A DNA stretch of 36,797 nucleotides from an uncultured Bacteroidota bacterium (GTDB taxonomy: Bacteria; Bacteroidota; Bacteroidia; 2-12-FULL-35-15), in NCBI GenBank assembly GCA_903870175.1, contig CAIQBY010000392.1:1-36797 (forward strand), read 5' to 3'. This document shows positions 34,697 through 36,797 of the stretch, one piece after another. The position numbers and the translations under genes were made by a program. The notes beneath the pieces were generated by a model. That model saw only the letters and a list, made by a program, of their open reading frames with translations. It made no database searches and was not told the origin of the DNA. Within the stretch, counting starts at the first letter, position 1; each line of letters starts with the position of its first letter.

Positions 34697-36323
34697 AGAA
34701 AAGAAGTTTGATGAAATGTTCCGGAAGCAGCTGGAAGAATTTAAGTTGCCGGTGTCAGACAAAGTGTTGGCTAATATAAAAGGCGAGTTAAGATTAACTG
34801 CACCAAAGAGCGCTTTTGGTCTTGGAAAATTATTATTGTCGATTGCGATTGTTGGCGGAGTGGCTGTGGCAGGATATTTTATGATTCATAAAAGCAATTC
34901 AACAATAAAATCAGAAACAAAAACTAAACAGGAATTGATCGCAGAGAACTCAAAGGAAAACAAAATAAACTCAACTGGAACACAAACAAAATTGGATGTA
35001 ATAAACACAAATTCAAACACCGCACAAACTACCGAAAAAAGAGCTGCAACTAATTCGGATGAAACCAAAACGAACTTGATAGGAACCCAAACCAATGCAA
35101 GCGGAACAATAAATAACTCAACAGGAAAACAAGCGAATTCAATTAGTACACAAAAGAATTCTAATGAAACGAAAACGGAGTCGGTAAAAACAAATGCGAA
35201 CTCAGTTAGCACGCAAAAGAATTTGAACGAAACCAAATCAAGTTCAAAAGTAAATGCAAACAACTCTTCTGGAACGCCAACTAATTCTAATGAAACTAAA
35301 AGTAAGCCGAGTGAAATAAAATCAACTCCCACGGAATTAAATGCAAGCGGTAAAGAAACCGGTAATAGCAATATCTCTAATTCTTCGGCAGGAAATACGA
35401 ACAGGCAGACAAATAATACTAATTCGGATTCTTCTGTTTTATCAGCTTCAACTGCTATTGAGGATAAAAAGGAAGAGAAGAAAGAGCAGGTACAAACAAC
35501 TGATTCGAAAGAGGTGAAAACGGAAACTAAAAGGGATTCAGTAGAGAATAAACCATTGGTAAAAGCAGATTCGACAAAACCAAAAACACAGGCACCGCCA
35601 TTGATTGATGATAAATCGAAATCAGAAAAAAACACTCATTTGTTTGTTGGCATAAGCGGCGGAGTATCTGATGCTTTCCGCACTTTAAATGTCGGCAATA
35701 ATGCAGGTGCGCAGAACAGAACTCAGAATGAAAAATCGATTGTTACTTATAATTCAGGAATTGAAGTGGGTGCAACCATTAAAAACAAATTGATTGCAGC
35801 AGTTGGATTTCGCATAAGTAATTACGGTGAGAAATATAATTATAGCAATAGTTCCGTTAAAATAAGTACGAGGGATTCTACGTATCAGGATACGCTTGGA
35901 GTTATACATACCATTGTACTTGATACAATAAGAACACCGATAAAAAATAATTATACACTTCAAAATAATTATCAATTTTTGACTATCCCGATACTTATTG
36001 GTTATAAAATTAATATCGGCGATAAATGGTTTGTGGCTCCCTGCATTGGCGCTAATTTTAATTATCTGCTGCATGCCACTTCTGCGTGGTTTGATACCAA
36101 AACAGGCGAACAGATTAGTTATGTAAAAGCAACTAATTTTAATCAGTTTTCTTTTTCAGGAACTTTTAAACTGGAAGTAGGTATTAATATAAAAGAACGG
36201 TGGAGTGTGATTTTTCAGCCGGAATATACCCGCTGGTTTCAATCGATATACAAGAAAAGCGACGAAATAAAACTCTATCCTTATTCGTATAATTTTAATA
36301 TCGGTGTGAGGTATAAGTTTTAA
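34686..36323 (+). CDS. probable dual-membrane-spanning anti-sigma factor (cytoplasmic head, TM, disordered linker, outer-membrane barrel)
   Basis: A 545-residue protein. Residues 1-41 form a cytoplasmic head (FDEMFRKQLEEFKLPVS, DKVLANIK) similar to that of the partner of the other sigma factor. One TM helix spans ~45-66 (LGKLLLSIAIVGGVAVAGYF). Residues ~70-315 are a low-complexity Asn/Ser/Thr/Lys linker with degenerate repeats such as SNETK, NSVSTQKN and SGTPTNSNETK. From ~317 a beta-barrel of the PorT/outer-membrane type follows (HLFVGISGGVSD, FLTIPILIGYKI, WFVAPCIGANFNYLL, WSVIFQPEYTRWFQS) ending in YNFNIGVRYKF with the terminal Phe of outer-membrane proteins. The layout matches dual membrane-spanning anti-sigma (Dma) proteins described in Bacteroides. 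Anti-sigma activity is inferred from layout and the 11-base overlap with the sigma gene. Confidence 0.87.
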   Translation: MEDKEKKFDEMFRKQLEEFKLPVSDKVLANIKGELRLTAPKSAFGLGKLLLSIAIVGGVAVAGYFMIHKSNSTIKSETKTKQELIAENSKENKINSTGTQTKLDVINTNSNTAQTTEKRAATNSDETKTNLIGTQTNASGTINNSTGKQANSISTQKNSNETKTESVKTNANSVSTQKNLNETKSSSKVNANNSSGTPTNSNETKSKPSEIKSTPTELNASGKETGNSNISNSSAGNTNRQTNNTNSDSSVLSASTAIEDKKEEKKEQVQTTDSKEVKTETKRDSVENKPLVKADSTKPKTQAPPLIDDKSKSEKNTHLFVGISGGVSDAFRTLNVGNNAGAQNRTQNEKSIVTYNSGIEVGATIKNKLIAAVGFRISNYGEKYNYSNSSVKISTRDSTYQDTLGVIHTIVLDTIRTPIKNNYTLQNNYQFLTIPILIGYKINIGDKWFVAPCIGANFNYLLHATSAWFDTKTGEQISYVKATNFNQFSFSGTFKLEVGINIKERWSVIFQPEYTRWFQSIYKKSDEIKLYPYSYNFNIGVRYKF

Positions 36324-36399
36324 CCTGTAAACAATGTTTTATTCATAAGTTTTATTTATTGATGTAGTGCAACATCGGAATATCGTTTTCTTTGTAAGC

Positions 36400-36797
36400 A
36401 TGAATTACATCGACATTGTTATTTGTATTCCTCTGGTTTGGGGTTTGTACAAAGGATTCAGGAAAGGACTTATAATAGAAGCCGCTTCTCTGGTAGCTTT
36501 CGCGCTTGGTGTATGGGGCGGCATTCATTTCTCCGAATATATTGCGGGCAAAATAAAAGAATGGTTTCACTGGCAATCGCCCTATCTGCCTATTGTTTCG
36601 TTTGCAGTTACATTTCTTGGCATAATAATTATTGTTTATTTTATTGCGAAGATTATTCAGAAAATGGTGGAAGGTATGGCGCTTAGTGCGGTGAATAAAA
36701 TAGCAGGAGCAATATTCGGCGCACTTAAATTTGCAATGGTAATAAGTGTAATTATTTTTGTGATGGATGCCATCGAAAAATCATATCCTTTTATTTC
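36400..36797 (+). CDS. CvpA-family membrane protein, 5' part
   Basis: The window ends inside this gene; 132 codons are seen. It begins MNYIDIVICIPLVWGLYKGF, continues RKGLIIEAASLVAFALGVWGG and has further hydrophobic segments (VSFAVTFLGIIIIVYFIAKI, IAGAIFGALKFAMVISVIIF). Four TM helices and the early GxxKGFRKGLI pattern match the CvpA family, inner-membrane proteins linked to colicin V export in E. coli and, more broadly, envelope stress tolerance. It follows the barrel protein by 76 bases with no clear hairpin between, so it may be read from the same transcript. Confidence 0.9.
   Translation, partial: MNYIDIVICIPLVWGLYKGFRKGLIIEAASLVAFALGVWGGIHFSEYIAGKIKEWFHWQSPYLPIVSFAVTFLGIIIIVYFIAKIIQKMVEGMALSAVNKIAGAIFGALKFAMVISVIIFVMDAIEKSYPFI

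Noticed and set aside
34886-35635. 249-codon open frame on the minus strand
   Set aside because: It is the reverse reading of the low-complexity Asn/Ser/Thr linker of the barrel protein, which explains its Phe/Val/Leu-rich content.

Overview
The window looks like chromosomal DNA of a Bacteroidota bacterium, AT-rich and free-living in gene content. Evidence: type IX secretion C-terminal domains of both type A and type B kinds, PKD-like repeat adhesin proteins, ECF sigma factors with the EGTSKSQ signature, a gamma-alpha fused 2-oxoacid:ferredoxin oxidoreductase, an OmpA/PD40 envelope protein, and promoters that fit the Bacteroidota TTTG / TAnnTTTG pattern. I see no tRNA, rRNA, CRISPR array, phage or intact insertion sequence.

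Layout. 1-465 is the end of a DUF72 gene. 477-3359 (minus) is a korAB operon. 3760-8037 (minus) is a very large secreted repeat protein with a type B sorting domain. 8991-12686 (minus) is a large NtrY-like histidine kinase. 12809-14710 (plus) is a TMTC-like membrane protein with TPRs. 14765-20862 (minus) is a probable four-gene run: OmpA/PD40 protein, lnt, lpdA, hemH. 21628-22068 (minus) is a YqeY-like protein. 22431-27835 (plus) is a tight three-gene operon: MORN/YwqK-like exported protein, six-PAS histidine kinase, LytTR response regulator. 27857-30151 (minus) is RNase R. 30643-32199 and 34139-36323 (plus) are two ECF sigma factor / membrane-partner pairs, separated by a divergent gene (32545-33960) for a secreted PKD protein with a type A sorting domain. 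The window ends inside a CvpA-family gene.

Most unusual features. (1) Three separate non-coding stretches (8673-8850, 21235-21411, 30259-30432) each hold nine copies of a short near-palindromic core repeated every 21 bp, i.e. two turns of DNA. The core sequence differs at each locus, so the shared property is the architecture, not the sequence. I do not know a described element that matches this. (2) The two sigma factor partners share an N-terminal cytoplasmic motif and one transmembrane helix, but carry different outer parts: one a long disordered linker plus outer-membrane barrel (a dual-membrane-spanning anti-sigma layout), the other a PKD domain plus a gliding-motility-type C-terminal domain. 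Both sigma genes are preceded by a similar GCAACC-N15-GYATyWTA promoter-like motif, and the second is part of a 10-bp inverted repeat that could also drive the divergent secreted PKD protein.

All functions are read from sequence patterns without database searches. Start sites were moved from upstream TTG/GTG codons to ATG where an ATG lay just downstream (lnt, yqeY, OmpA protein, first sigma gene).
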